64,000 bases of DNA from Coturnix japonica. Lineage: Eukaryota; Chordata; Aves; Galliformes; Phasianidae. Location of the stretch: positions 8,794,255-8,858,254 of the forward strand of contig NC_029521.1 of NCBI RefSeq assembly GCF_001577835.2. Direction: 5' to 3'. This document shows, in pieces, positions 1 to 11,800 of this stretch. A program made the translations under genes and the position numbers. Under the pieces are notes generated by a model. That model had not been told where the DNA came from, did not search any database, and was given only the letters and a program-made list of their open reading frames with translations. Position 1 is the first letter of the stretch. Each line of letters opens with the position of its first letter.

Positions 1-107
1 TAGACAGTGAGATTTGATGTCAAATTTTCAATACCAGTGTAATAAACTAGTGTGCATCTATGAAAGAAAAGGTACAAAGGTTTTGAAACATTATTCTTTG
101 TTTTAAG

Positions 108-3100
108 ATTCTGAAGACAATCCCCAGACGTTACTGTTTTCTGCAACATGCCCAAATTGGGTGTATGACGTGGCTAAAAAATACATGAAGTCTAAGTATG
201 AGCAGGTTGACCTGATTGGGAGAAGAACTCAAAAGGCTGCTACGACAGTAGAAGTGAGTAACCTGTCTAAAGGAAATGTTTTCAGACCTTATCCCTTTCA
301 CTTTTTGACACCATGGCATCCTAAAGTGCTTTATCAGGAGGATGTTGGTGGGTTTTGGAGTTACTTTGTGGAGATGTATTGTTTAGATTTGAAGTATAGT
401 CTCACAGTTACTTTGATAGATCAGTTGTAATTCTATTGGAGGAATTGAAAGAGTTACTCTTGAGCTTGAAGAAAGCTTGTAACACATGGTGTTTGTTTCA
501 CTGTATCTGGCATAAAGCTGTAGCTACTAGAGCTACCTTAAATTCTGCACCTCTTAAATGTCCTACAGAGAAATATTGTATTAACTGCAATTTTTTAAAG
601 CAAAGGTAAAACAGATTTGTAGACTTTTCTTCTTAATTACTTCACCTACATTAGGGCTCTATGCATCTTGCATGTTCCAACAATGTTTTGCCCAGCGAGA
701 AATTGTATATCTAATGTTGCTGGATTTTCTAATTTCAGATGTTTTAAAGGTTCTTGTGGGACTTGTATAAGCTAAACTCAGGAATTTTTTTCCACAGCAT
801 TTGGCTATAGAGTGTCACTGGTCTCAGAGGGCTGCGGTTATTGGAGATGTCATTCAGGTCTACAGTGGAAGCCACGGGAGGACCATTGTATTTTGTGAAA
901 CCAAAAAGGATGCAAATGAACTGGCTCTGAATGCTTCGATCAAGCAGGTATTTCATCGTTTGTATTAAGGAACAAGGCCTGTCACAGAAATATTAACCCT
1001 ACATTGATACTAAACCAGCGTTCAATTAAGTTTAGGGTAACTTTGAAAGTGAAGGAGGCAAGATTTTGCAGGTGGTCAGATCAAAACCATTAATAAACCA
1101 AAAATGGTTGAAAGTTGATACATTATAGTCTTCAGGACTAGGCTTTACTAATAGACACAGGGCTACATTTTTCTTAAGAGCTCTTGCTGACATTAAATGA
1201 AGCAGTTGTGAGTTAGTTTCTGTCCTTTTAGAGAGAACTATCTCTTGCATTAAAACATGGTGACTGGGGGAGCTACTGGGATGGTCACAATAGTTAAAGA
1301 TGAGACACGTGTTCCTACTCTGTTTTCTTTCTTTTGTTTAAAGGTTTTTAAGATACATAAATAAGAAGCACTGAGTATATATTTTGAAACCTCTGAAGTA
1401 AAAATGGGCCAACTCTTTTTTACTATACAGTGTCATAGCAAGATAAAGCCAGAAGTGACCATAAAACAGAGCACCCATATTGCTGAATTTCAGTACAATC
1501 CTGTAATAATGCTATTTTTCAGGACTGCCAGTCATTGCACGGTGACATTCCTCAGAAGCAAAGAGAGATCACGCTGAAAGGTTTTAGAAATGGTGCATTT
1601 AAAGTTCTGGTTGCAACCAATGTAGCTGCCCGTGGCTTAGATATCCCTGAAGTTGACCTGGTTGTCCAAAGTTCACCACCAAAGGTAAGTGTCTTGTAAT
1701 AATAATATATTGTCTTGTTTTCAAGTAGTAGATGTTAGCAACTGATAGTATTCACCATAGAGTTTATCATCATTGCTTTTAAGGGTAAGGAATGTCTTGA
1801 TATACAAAAGGAATTTCTTTGAGGATTTCTTGGAATATATCAGTGCCTGGAATATTTGAAGATGTTCCTGTGCCTGAAGTTAAGAGTTTAAAAATCACGT
1901 TACTATTTAATTGAATTCACTATTAATAGCTCAGTAAACATGCTTTCAAGCTGATAAGCAAGAGATGTGAAAGGAATTGATGGAGGTATACAATCTTTTC
2001 ATATTCTCCGTCCTTTTAAAGGATTATGGAAAGGCCTGCTCTTCTGAAATTAGCAAAACAATGTTTTTTAACTTAGTTTTTAGATATGGTTTTTGTGCAC
2101 TGCTTGGGCTAAATTGTAATAGTTTCTACTAAGATACGTGAGTGCAACTGATGAAATGGCAGTGAGTGAGGTAAGTCCTAATGCTGTTTATTTTGAAGGA
2201 TGTGGAGTCCTACATCCATCGTTCTGGACGGACGGGGCGAGCTGGCCGCACTGGAATCTGTATCTGTTTTTATCAGCGAAAGGAAGAAAGTCAGCTAAGA
2301 TATGTGGAATTAAAATCGGTACAGTGCATTTTCCTTTATTCTTGGGCACCGATTGTTTTAGGGCAGCATATAAAATCCTCATGTCACATTTTATTTATAT
2401 CAATAAGAGTACTCTATACAAAACATCCAGGTGAGGTTCATTTATTCTGCAGTTTGGGTGTGCTGTGTGGAGTAGGCAGTGCAATGCCAGTCCTTGTACT
2501 CACGCTTTCTCAACAGAGGCTGTAAGATTGTACCTTTGGAAATGAGAACAGCAGGCAAGGGGAAAACTATGACACATTCGTTTTAGTGTTCACCCTGGAC
2601 TTATTGTGTGATTAATGACTGGTATGTGTGTATCAAAATGGTCTGTTCTTCTCAGTTTAAAGCCAGTGGATCATTTAAGCTGACCTAGTACATAAACAGT
2701 GTTTGTATTACCTGTTTTCCTGTAAGATTAGCTTTGTAGTTTTCAGTAACAAAGTAGAGAGTCAAGAGGATAAAAGCACAAGAAAAACGTAAGATTGGAA
2801 TGGTTGTTTCATTAAGAGTCCAACACTATTTCTTTAGAATTGAATTCCTTATAGCTACAACTTTCATCTGTATTTTGCTTTATAAATTTCAGGGCATTAC
2901 GTTCAAGCGTGTTGGTGTTCCTACTGCAACAGATATAATAAAAGCTTCCAGCAAAGATGCTATCAGGTGTGTTGGGTGATTCAAGCTCTATTGTACTTTC
3001 CTATCTCTCTAGTTCAGAAGGGCTGGTTGGACTGTCTGTTGCCATCTCTGAGCTCTTTGAACTCATCACTGTTAAAGTCTTGGACTGCTGTTTTTTATTT

Positions 3101-4375
3101 CTGTTTCCAGACTAGCAATTTCTTTTTTTTTCTTCTTAGATGCCTGGATTCTGTTCCTCTAACTGCTATTGAGTATTTCAAAGAGTCTGCTCAGTTGCTA
3201 ATAGAAGAAAAGGGACCAGTTAATGCTTTGGCTGCAGCTCTAGCACATATTTCAGGTGCTACTTCCATTGAACAGCGCTCCCTGCTGAACTCAGATGTGG
3301 TAAGTGTGTACAGCTTTAACATTTGTCTTGGAAGAAGCAAAAATGAACAACTTGCCCCACGTTGCTTAAATGGAGAATTATTTGTCTGTCTGCTCATGGA
3401 AACTGCATTTAAGCTACAAACTGATAGTATTTTAGTTAAGAATGTAGGGCATTTAAGTACGCCTGTTCTCTTGTGACAGGAGCCATTTGAAAACATAGTT
3501 TGACAATGGTAAAATAGCAGGTTTTTGTCTGATAGATGAGCTAAAGTTTATTCCTCTGACTGAATGGAACATGCCCCATTTCTTCAGGGATTTGTTACGA
3601 TGGTACTGCGCTGCTCTGAAGAAATAAACAATATAAGCTACATTTGGCGGAAACTACGGGAACAGCTGGGTGATGATGTTGACAGAAAGGTGAACAGAAT
3701 GTGTTTCATCAAGGGAAGAATGGTAAGGGTTTGTTCTTGATATTTTGTGCGTGTGTGCTTTTTGCTGCTTCACTCTTCTGATTGTAGAGAGAGTTTACAG
3801 ATGAGTAATGACAGATGTGATAAAGACCACAGTTTGTAAAGCACTCTTTTAATGTTCAGAGGTTTTGGAGCATCTTAATTCAATGCAAAAGGCTTTAAAA
3901 TGGAAAGCTTGTTTTAGTACAAAGGTTTTGTTGGTTCTATTAGACTTTCTTTCTTTAGTTAACAATAAAATAAAAGGATAGGTTTATATCCATTGACGCT
4001 GTCTTCTCTTTTTAGGGTGTGTGCTTTGATATCCCTGCAGCAGATCAAAAGGACATAGAGGTATGTGCTTCACTGAAATTTCTGGTCACAGTGGACTGTA
4101 GGTGAAACTGGCAGGACTGGGTTAGGCTGAAAATGCTACCTAGGCTGTGTCCTGCCTCTTCTAGTAGCCAAAAGGGATGGCTCATTTATTGCTTTTCAAT
4201 TTAGTAAATATAGTCATTGGGAAATATACCATATTTGCATTCCTCAAATTTAATTTGATTCTTGTGATGTTATTTCAACAGGAAAGGTGGGAAGATTCAA
4301 AGCAGTGCAGTCTGTGTGTGGCAAATGAATTACCTGAGCTGGAAGAATCCCAGAGAGGAGGAAGAGGAGGAGGAG

Positions 4376-4417
<42 letters not shown>

Positions 4418-4548
4418 GAAGAGGAGGAGGAGGAGGAAAGAACAGAAGCTTCTCAGGCTCCAGGAATGGACGGCAGGGTGGCTCAGGCAGAAGCAGATCC
4501 AGAAACAGAGGCCAGAAACGGAGCTACGACAAAGCATTTGATCGCTGA
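108..4548 (+). CDS. DDX50: Gu-type DEAD-box RNA helicase DDX50, 3' part (5' exons outside window)
   Basis: ATP-dependent nucleolar RNA helicase of the DDX21/DDX50 (Gu) family, acting in ribosome biogenesis. Nine coding exons by GT-AG junctions and conserved frame: 108-253, 798-947, 1523-1684, 2199-2318, 2893-2966, 3140-3299, 3588-3722, 4016-4060, 4282-4548, giving about 418 residues plus a split first codon. Visible in order: motif III (SAT), motif IV (VFCETKK), motif V ([10 protein letters not shown]), motif VI ([13 protein letters not shown]), the Gu C-terminal (GUCT) domain around [20 protein letters not shown], then a Gly/Arg-rich tail ending [12 protein letters not shown]. Motifs I, Ia, Ib and II lie to the left of the window. 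Named DDX50 from gene order and residues such as QLRYVE and [12 protein letters not shown]. However, several stretches ([27 protein letters not shown]) and the tail look more like mammalian DDX21, so the paralogue name is less certain than the family. Confidence 0.85.
4352..4442 (+). repeat. 91-nt uninterrupted purine tract coding the RGG tail
   Basis: Every base from 4352 to 4442 on the + strand is A or G, mostly GGA/AGA triplets. In the DDX50 frame it encodes Arg-Gly-Gly repeats; shifted by one base the same tract encodes an almost pure poly-Glu run. Confidence 0.95.
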
Positions 4549-4596
4549 CCTCAGAAGCCAGGAGTGGAGAAGCAGAACAGCAGTATTTTATACTAT

Positions 4597-4602
4597 ATTA
4601 AA
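4597..4602 (+). other. Probable poly(A) signal of DDX50 (ATTAAA)
   Basis: ATTAAA lies 49 bases after the stop codon and is followed by a T-rich stretch near 4625-4655. No AATAAA occurs closer, so distal sites (for example an AATATA near 4818) could also be used. Confidence 0.5.
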
Positions 4603-5215
4603 ATAGGTTGTTCCTGTACCACTTCCATCATTCATTTTTTGTTTTTTTTTCCCTCAGTACTACTTTGGTCATAAACAAGATCATGTTGTTCACTTTAAAA
4701 AAAAAAAGGCAACTGTTTCTTTTCTTTTTGCTGCCATTGCATCTGTGTGTAAAACCTCCATCTCTGTTCCAAAATACGCGTGTTGCATCCAAACCTGTAG
4801 CCCAGCTCACTGTATAAAATATACATCTTAACCCATGGCCAAACCTGTACATTTTCCAAAATGGTTACAAAAAAAAGTAAAATATTGTTTTACAAACTCA
4901 TTTTGTACGTGAGATGGTTTTAACATAGTGCTGAGTAGTTAGAGAAAGCAGATGCTTCTCTCGGGCTGCACGTTTCATGGTACATATGGGCACTGAGGGG
5001 TGCTTGAAGGAGCCGGTGTCACTGCAGTCTCCCAGAAGGCCTGGATAGATGAGGGGTCAGTGGTGGCTGCTGAGATGCCTTCAGCAGGGCATGTGATGCT
5101 GTCTCCCACGCTATTCTTGTGTTAAAGTGTGGGATGTACAGGGAGGTGGACCGAGAGCTGGCTGGCAGAGCTCAGAGCGGTGATCAAATTGTGCAGAGTC
5201 CGGGTGGAGGGCTGT
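4603..5215. other. DDX50 3' flank / spacer before the DDX21 CpG island
   Basis: T-rich then mixed-composition sequence with no open frame that resembles a protein. The first part could be an extended DDX50 3' UTR. I recognise no repeat family here. Confidence 0.5.
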
Positions 5216-5454
5216 CATTCATCGGTGCTCTGCAGAGCTCGGTGCCGGTCCGGGCTTGTTCGACATCTTCACCCGGCAGCCTAGATGAAGGGATGGAGCA
5301 AGTGCTGATGGTACCGGGCCGGGAGGAGCGGCTGACACCAGAAGGCTGCGGTTAATGATGGCAGCGCACACAGCCGCACTCATCCCGCTCACCACAGCGC
5401 GGGAGCCGCGTGCTTTGCCGGGTGTCCCCCCGGAGCGGACGAGGCAGCCGCGGC

Positions 5455-5489
5455 CCGGTACCCGGTATCCGGTATCCGGTACCCGGTTC
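5455..5489 (+). repeat. Five-copy 7-bp tandem repeat (CCGGTAY)
   Basis: Units read CCGGTAC, CCGGTAT, CCGGTAT, CCGGTAC, CCGGTTC head to tail, about 340 bp upstream of the DDX21 ATG and inside the CpG island. Confidence 0.9.
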
Positions 5490-5830
5490 CGGGGCGTTCC
5501 GGGCCGGGGGAAGCGGGCGGAAGGGACCGCAGTCGTGTGCCGGCGGAAGGGGCGGTGCAGCGGCTGATGGGCGCCGCGTGGTGCCGTGCGGCGCGGCTCG
5601 TTGTGCCGGCGGTGCGGGCGGCGGCCCCGCCGTACTCTCGGCTGTGTGCCGGGTGGGCCGCGCCCGGGCCGCTCCCGCTGCTGCCGGTTGCGGCTGTATC
5701 GTCCCGCGGCCCCGCGCCGCTCCTCGCTCCTCACTTCCTGCTCGCGGGGGCGGGGCGCGCTCCCTGGGGCCGTGGCGGTGGGGCGGGAGCGCGTTCCGTC
5801 TCCGAGCTGTGCGGGGAGCTGCCCGCCGCC

Positions 5831-8800
5831 ATGCCCGCCGCCGGCCCCGCCGCCAGCCCCGCCGAGCCGCAGGCACCCGCGGACGCCGAGCAGCTCCGCC
5901 GCGGCCGCAGGAGGAAGATGAAGGTGCCGGGGACGGAGAGCGGGCGGGCGGCACGTGCGGCAGCGGGGGCGGCCATTTGGTTGGGCTCGGGGCGGGCACG
6001 TGGTGTGACAGCCTCGTTCCATCGGCAGGAGGACGCCAAGGGCAGGAAGCCCAAGCGGGTCGAGAAGCTGAAGCGGCGCGGGGAGGATGAGGGAGAACAG
6101 AGCGCGGCGGAGGAGAACGGAACGGGCGACGGCGGGGGCCAGCCGCCCGCAGCCAAGAAGGCGAAGAAGAGCGCGGACGGGAACGGCGCGGCCCAGCAGG
6201 ACGGCAATGCGCCCGTATCCGGACACGGCGCCGAACCCGCGGCCCAGCAGCCCGGCGGCGATGCTGAGGTAAAACGCGATTCGTGGTGCCGCCAGAGCTG
6301 CTCCCCATGGCCGGCAGCGCCTGGCAGCGGGTGGATGCTGGCCCTGCTGCCCACGCTGCTCTGCTGCTCCCTGTCTCTGGTTGGGTTTCCTCGTGTGGCT
6401 GTGGAGGTTATGCTGCTCCGTTACCTTTCAGGACTAACAAGCTGGTTTTTTGCCCTGTCTTCATAGGAGCTGACAGAAGAAGCCAGAGAAGGCGCTTTCT
6501 CCAATTTTCCTCTCTCCCAAAACACCGTCAACCTGCTCAAAGGTTTGTTGGGATGTGTGTGGCAGAACAGTGTTTGCCCAGGACAGCGCTCTGTTATCCA
6601 TAGAGCAGACTGAAGCTGAGGGTTGATTCTCTAGATCATCCTACATTTATGATGCTGTGATGATATGCGTGCAAGCAGCCACCGCAGATCCTGCTGTTAT
6701 TTAGTAGGAGCCAAGCTTCTGATTCGCTCAGTTTTGGCTTAGAGTTTATTTGTTCAATCCAGTTCTCAATTAGGGCTCTTCAGCTGGTTAGGTCAGCTTG
6801 CAGGAGATCCAACCCTGCTCAATGAAACCTCTTTGGATTTACCTTACAGCTCGAGGTGTAAAATACCTGTTTCCTGTGCAAGTGAAGACTTTTCAGCCCA
6901 TATACGATGGCAAAGACCTAATTGCTCAAGCTCGGACAGGAACTGGGAAAACCTTTTCTTTTGCTATTCCACTGACCGAAAAGCTTCAGAGTGTCTCACG
7001 AGATGAGAGAAGAGGCCGTTCACCAAAGGTAATTTATTAAGGGTTAAAATCAAAACCTTTGAGTGTGGCAAAGCAGATTTTTTGGTTGCTTTGAAGATCT
7101 CTTTCTCCTTTATTTGTGCTTGTAGTACTGAAAGTACTGTTGTCTGAAAGATTTCTGGGAATGAATTTAATTATTTAAAACAGGAGTGAAAGGAAAGGTG
7201 CTGCAGGAGGACAGGTAGGTGGAAATAGAGGGTTTGTGGCATTTCATGTTTTCTCTTTTAAGATCTAAACTATGCCAAATTGTTCAGCATTACTTTCTGT
7301 TCTCTCACAGTGAGCATTGCCTTAAATGTCCTCAGTGATAGTACTGAAATATCTCTTGTACCTGATGTTAAGAAAAACATTGCCATTCTGCATCTCGTGT
7401 TATCTTGTAATGGTTTTCCTTGTTTCCTCTTGCTGACTTTGAGGCAGTGACACACAGTTTCCAGGTGACAGGAAACGTAACTGGGATGATGGGGAGCTGT
7501 ACCACCTTTGCATGTAAAGCATAGAATTGAGTAACAGATGAGCAAAAAAAAGCCCACTAAATGGTAGTAGTTCTGCAGCACCCCTCCTTTGTGAATCCTG
7601 AAGTGAATCCTGTTCTCTGTGCCCTCTCCCAAGCACAGCTGCATGTTTTGTTTCTTGTCACTCTCTCCAGGTGCTGGTTCTGGTTCCAACCAGGGAATTG
7701 GCTATTCAGGTCGCCAAGGACTTCAAGAATCTCACAAGGAAACTCTCAGTGGCGTGTTTTTATGGAGGATCTCCATATAAAGAGCAGTGTAAGTAAACTT
7801 GAAGGGTGAGAGTCAGCTTCTTGCCATGAGTAAAACTTGCTTTTTTCCCCATCAGTTTCTCTTCAGTCAGCCATCATGTTGTCTGTAAAGGGATCGTGCA
7901 GAGCTGAATTGTTTTATTTGCAATAAATCTTAATTTAAAAATGTGGCTGTAGGTCTGCCAAGTACCTAATCCTCCTTTTTGCTTCTTTATCGTGAGTGTG
8001 TGTTTTGTGAGTGGACATATGCTGGGACTGCATGACTGTCCAAGGGAAAAAGAGAACTGTGTGTGTGACTGTGACTCTATCTGTTTCCACAGCCAGCAGT
8101 GAAAGAGAAAGAACTTAGCTGAAAAAAACAAGCTGTGTGCCGGTAGCTTTTTTACCTTCTGTCTCAGCACTCTGACACAGATGTTTTTCTCTCTTTTCTT
8201 CCAGTGGATCTCCTTAAAAGTGGTATTGATATTCTTGTGGGAACTCCTGGGCGGATCAAAGACCACATTCAGAATAGCAAGCTGGACCTTTCCAACGTGA
8301 AGCATGTTGTTTTGGATGAAGTTGATCACATGTTAGACATGGGTTTTGCTGAACAAGTAGAAGAAATCTTAGGATTTGCTTATAAAAAAGGTAAGTTCTG
8401 GGATCAGACATGAAGGATTTGGCTTGTTGAAGTTCATGTTACTGTAACTTTTCATTTTGTGTGAAAAGGATATTAGAAATGTTTTCATTGCTTCAATTTC
8501 TTCTTGTAGCTGTCTTCCTGTACCTATAAACTTGTCAATTTGAGAGAATTCACTTGCTTTGCTTGATCAGTTAGTCAGTTTGCATGGTCTCAAGCCTGAG
8601 TCCACTGCGATGGCTGAAGTTGGTGATCTTTCTTGCCAGGTTCTGAGAACAACCCTCAGACATTGCTGTTTTCTGCAACTTGTCCACGCTGGGTATACGA
8701 CGTGGCAAAAAAATACATGAAAGGTGAATATGAACAGGTAGACCTGATTGGAAAGAAGACTCAGAGGACTGCCACGACTGTGGAAGTGAGTGATTCTTTT

Positions 8801-11800
8801 GCAGAGTTCTGTGGGTCCAGAAAACACATCGCCTGGGTGAAATGGGTTCCATGCTGGCTTTCTCAGTGAAGGAATGGAATGACTTTTCCCTTAATTGATA
8901 CATTAATATATAAACTAGAGCTGCAATTTAAAAATCAATTAAGTACAGACATCCTACAACTGAATTTGTTTTGTTTCTCCTGTTCTGAGCTTAGATTTAA
9001 TATGAATGCTTATGGTGCTTCTTTCCCAAACAGCACTTGGCCATACAGTGTCACTCGTCACAGAAAGCAGAAGTTCTTGGGGATGTCATTCAAGTCTACA
9101 GTGGAAGTAATGGGCGGACAATTGTCTTCTGTGAGACAAAAAGGGAAGCAAATGAGTTGGCTTTGAATTCTGCGCTCAAACAGGTACTGGGGTTTGAATG
9201 GAGAGCAGGTGACCTGAAATAGATTGGAGGCTGACGTTGCCTGGATGCAGTTATTTCTCCTTGTTTCTCAGACTTCTGAAATCCGTGCCTGAAAGCAGAG
9301 CTTTGCAGTTAAAATACCCTCGTGGCTGTGATCATACCATTATTCCTTCAGCTTTAAGATCATACAGAACCACATCAGTAGGGAAATGTACTGAATAGCC
9401 AGGAAATATTATCTCTTAATAGCACCTATTATTTGATCAGCCACTATTCAAGAAAATCCACCTAATACTTTACTGCTATGGAATGTTCTCTTGCCCTTGG
9501 AAAGTCATTTCATGGCTTGTTCAGTCCTCAGGTGATAAATTAAGGAGGTTTCTTGTGCTTGCTTGAATTATTACCCTCTTTTGAAGGTAAACACGTGCTG
9601 GCTTTTGTTGTTTGGTTATTTTTTTCAGAGAAAAATGTCTGGTACTAAAGACCACTAACAGCAATAGTTTTCTAATAACTAATAGCATGTTTTCTTGTGA
9701 ACAATCCACGTGAAAGTCTCAAGCTGTTGTGTCTGTGATGCCTGTTAAATAATGTCTCAGTGGTTTGTTTCACTGACAGGAGGCCCAGTCATTGCACGGT
9801 GACATTCCACAGAAGCAGAGAGAAATTACACTAAAAGGCTTCAGAAATGGTGCATTTGAGGTTCTGATTGCAACAAATGTAGCTGCCCGTGGTTTGGATA
9901 TTCCTGAAGTTGACCTGGTTATACAGTGCTCACCACCAAAGGTAAGTTACCAGGGAAAAGAGAGTAAAATAATTTTTTATTAAATATTATTTTTTGTGGC
10001 AATACAGTGTGCAGTTCCTTTTCTGTCGCTGTGTTTCTGAATCCCTTCTGAACATCTTTGGGCTTTGTTTTGTTCCACTTCTAAAATACTCCTATACCCC
10101 TTTTTTCTTATTTTGAAACTCCATTGGTGCTTTTTACTTCGAAAAATCTGTGTCTGTGGTGTTTGTTAAACCTGGGGTAGCAGATCTCCAATGGTTAGTG
10201 TGTGCTTATGAGCTTGGGGGTAGAAATGTATCATTCCTTAGCATTCGGAAGTAGAGTTTGTTTTACTCTCTCTCACAGTGTATAAATGTCAGTGGTTTAA
10301 ATGATACAAGGTTTTCTCATGCTGATCTGAATTTCTAAAGGATGTCGATTCCTACATCCATCGTTCTGGACGTACGGGTCGTGCTGGCCGGACAGGGATC
10401 TGTATTTGTTTCTATCAGAGGAGAGAAGAAGACCTTCTGAAGCAGGTTGAGCAGAAAGCGGTGAGTTCTACCTTAAACTTAATGGAATAATCTGAGTCCT
10501 GAAGAGACAGTGGCACTCTTACATTATGTAACTGCAGGCTGACCAGGGTTGCATGATGCCAGCATGGAAGTGGATTGACGTGAAATTTTGGCATTTTAGT
10601 GCTGGTAAATGCATCAGCATCAGCCTATTCTATGGGTTCTCATGAGTTTGCCCATGCTGGCAGTACTGTGTTGCTGTCAGTATGCAGACTGTAGCAGGAA
10701 TGCATGAAAGAGTCCTTGCCTTTCATTACAGTGAATCGATATAAAGTAGCTTCAGATTAACAAAGGCAGCAACTTAAACAAAAACTTTTTTCTAGTTTTA
10801 GGAATATTTCCACTTAAGTAGAAGTTTGTTTCTATAAACATCAAATAAATGCAGGTCTCAGTAATATGACTCAGATAGAGTTGAATTATAGAGGGCTGAA
10901 AATACCTTTAATTATAATCTGTTTTCTTGATTCCAGGGCATTACGTTCAGGCGTATAGGTGTTCCATCTGCTACAGATATAGTTAAAGCTTCAAGTGATG
11001 ATGCTAAGAAGTAAGTTTATCTGTCTATTCTTAAAATACTAAAGTTTTTCCAGCAGCTGTACTGTCAGTGTAAAGTTCTAAGGTTCTGATCTAAAGTTCT
11101 GCATGTAATTCCCTGTGTCATAGAAGTCAGCTGCTTTGCCTGCAGACACTGACTATTCTTCATGAAATGATAGCAGTATATCTCTGTGTGCTTAAATGTA
11201 GACCTTTTCGTAGATCTAAATGTTCTCTATATTCTTCCTAAAGTTAATCTGTTCTTATGGCACAAAAATCTATTGATAGGAAAATTGCTGTTGTGTGGGG
11301 GAAGAGTTCCACTGCTCTTGATGAATGGCGAGGGTGTTGTAGCCCATCCTGTGTTTCTCTGTCATTTTACTGGCTAAGGTTGAGCATTTTATTCCATGCA
11401 GCTGTGCTTATGTTTGCTGCCTGATTGGTAGAAATTGCCTTGGTGGAGGGTTTGGTAGCGGGTGAGGATATCACAGATGTGAAGATGATAAGCATGGTGT
11501 TGGATTCACCTCATCTTTAAAAAAGTGCAGGAGTTGCTGTTAATCTTTAAACTGTTAAACTCTAACTTGTGTTGAATGTGACTGCACTTCACACTGACAG
11601 TCAGTGTGCTGATCTCAACTGTCATGCTGTCCACATGCAGGTGTTTATATGCCGTTCCTTCTTCTGCGATAGACTACTTCAGGCAGGCGGCTCGAGAGAT
11701 CATAGAGGAGAAAGGGGCAGTTGATGCCCTGGCAGCAGCTCTAGCCCATATTTCTGGGGCATCTTCCATACAGCAGCGTTCCTTACTCAACTCAGCTGCG

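Larger units (their letters stand above)
5216..6268 (+). promoter_or_regulatory. CpG-island promoter of DDX21
   Basis: The base composition changes sharply to GC- and CpG-rich from about 5220 through coding exon 2 of DDX21. The transcription start must lie here, upstream of the Kozak-type GCCGCCATG at 5825-5833. No TATA box is evident, as expected for a housekeeping CpG promoter. Long frames on both strands in this block are compositional. Confidence 0.75.

Noticed and set aside
2138-2525. Overlapping plus-strand frames around 2138-2525
   Set aside because: They only read through the 2199-2318 helicase motif VI exon into its flanking introns.
4316-4606. Poly-Glu frame over the last DDX50 exon
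   Set aside because: It is the shifted reading of the GGA/AGA tract; the RGG frame joins correctly to the upstream exons and ends in a family-typical tail.
5219-6308. Long minus-strand open frames (335 and 318 codons) over the DDX21 promoter
   Set aside because: They lie in a CpG island where stop codons are rare, are Arg/Pro/Ala-rich, resemble no family, and overlap the real DDX21 exons 1 and 2.
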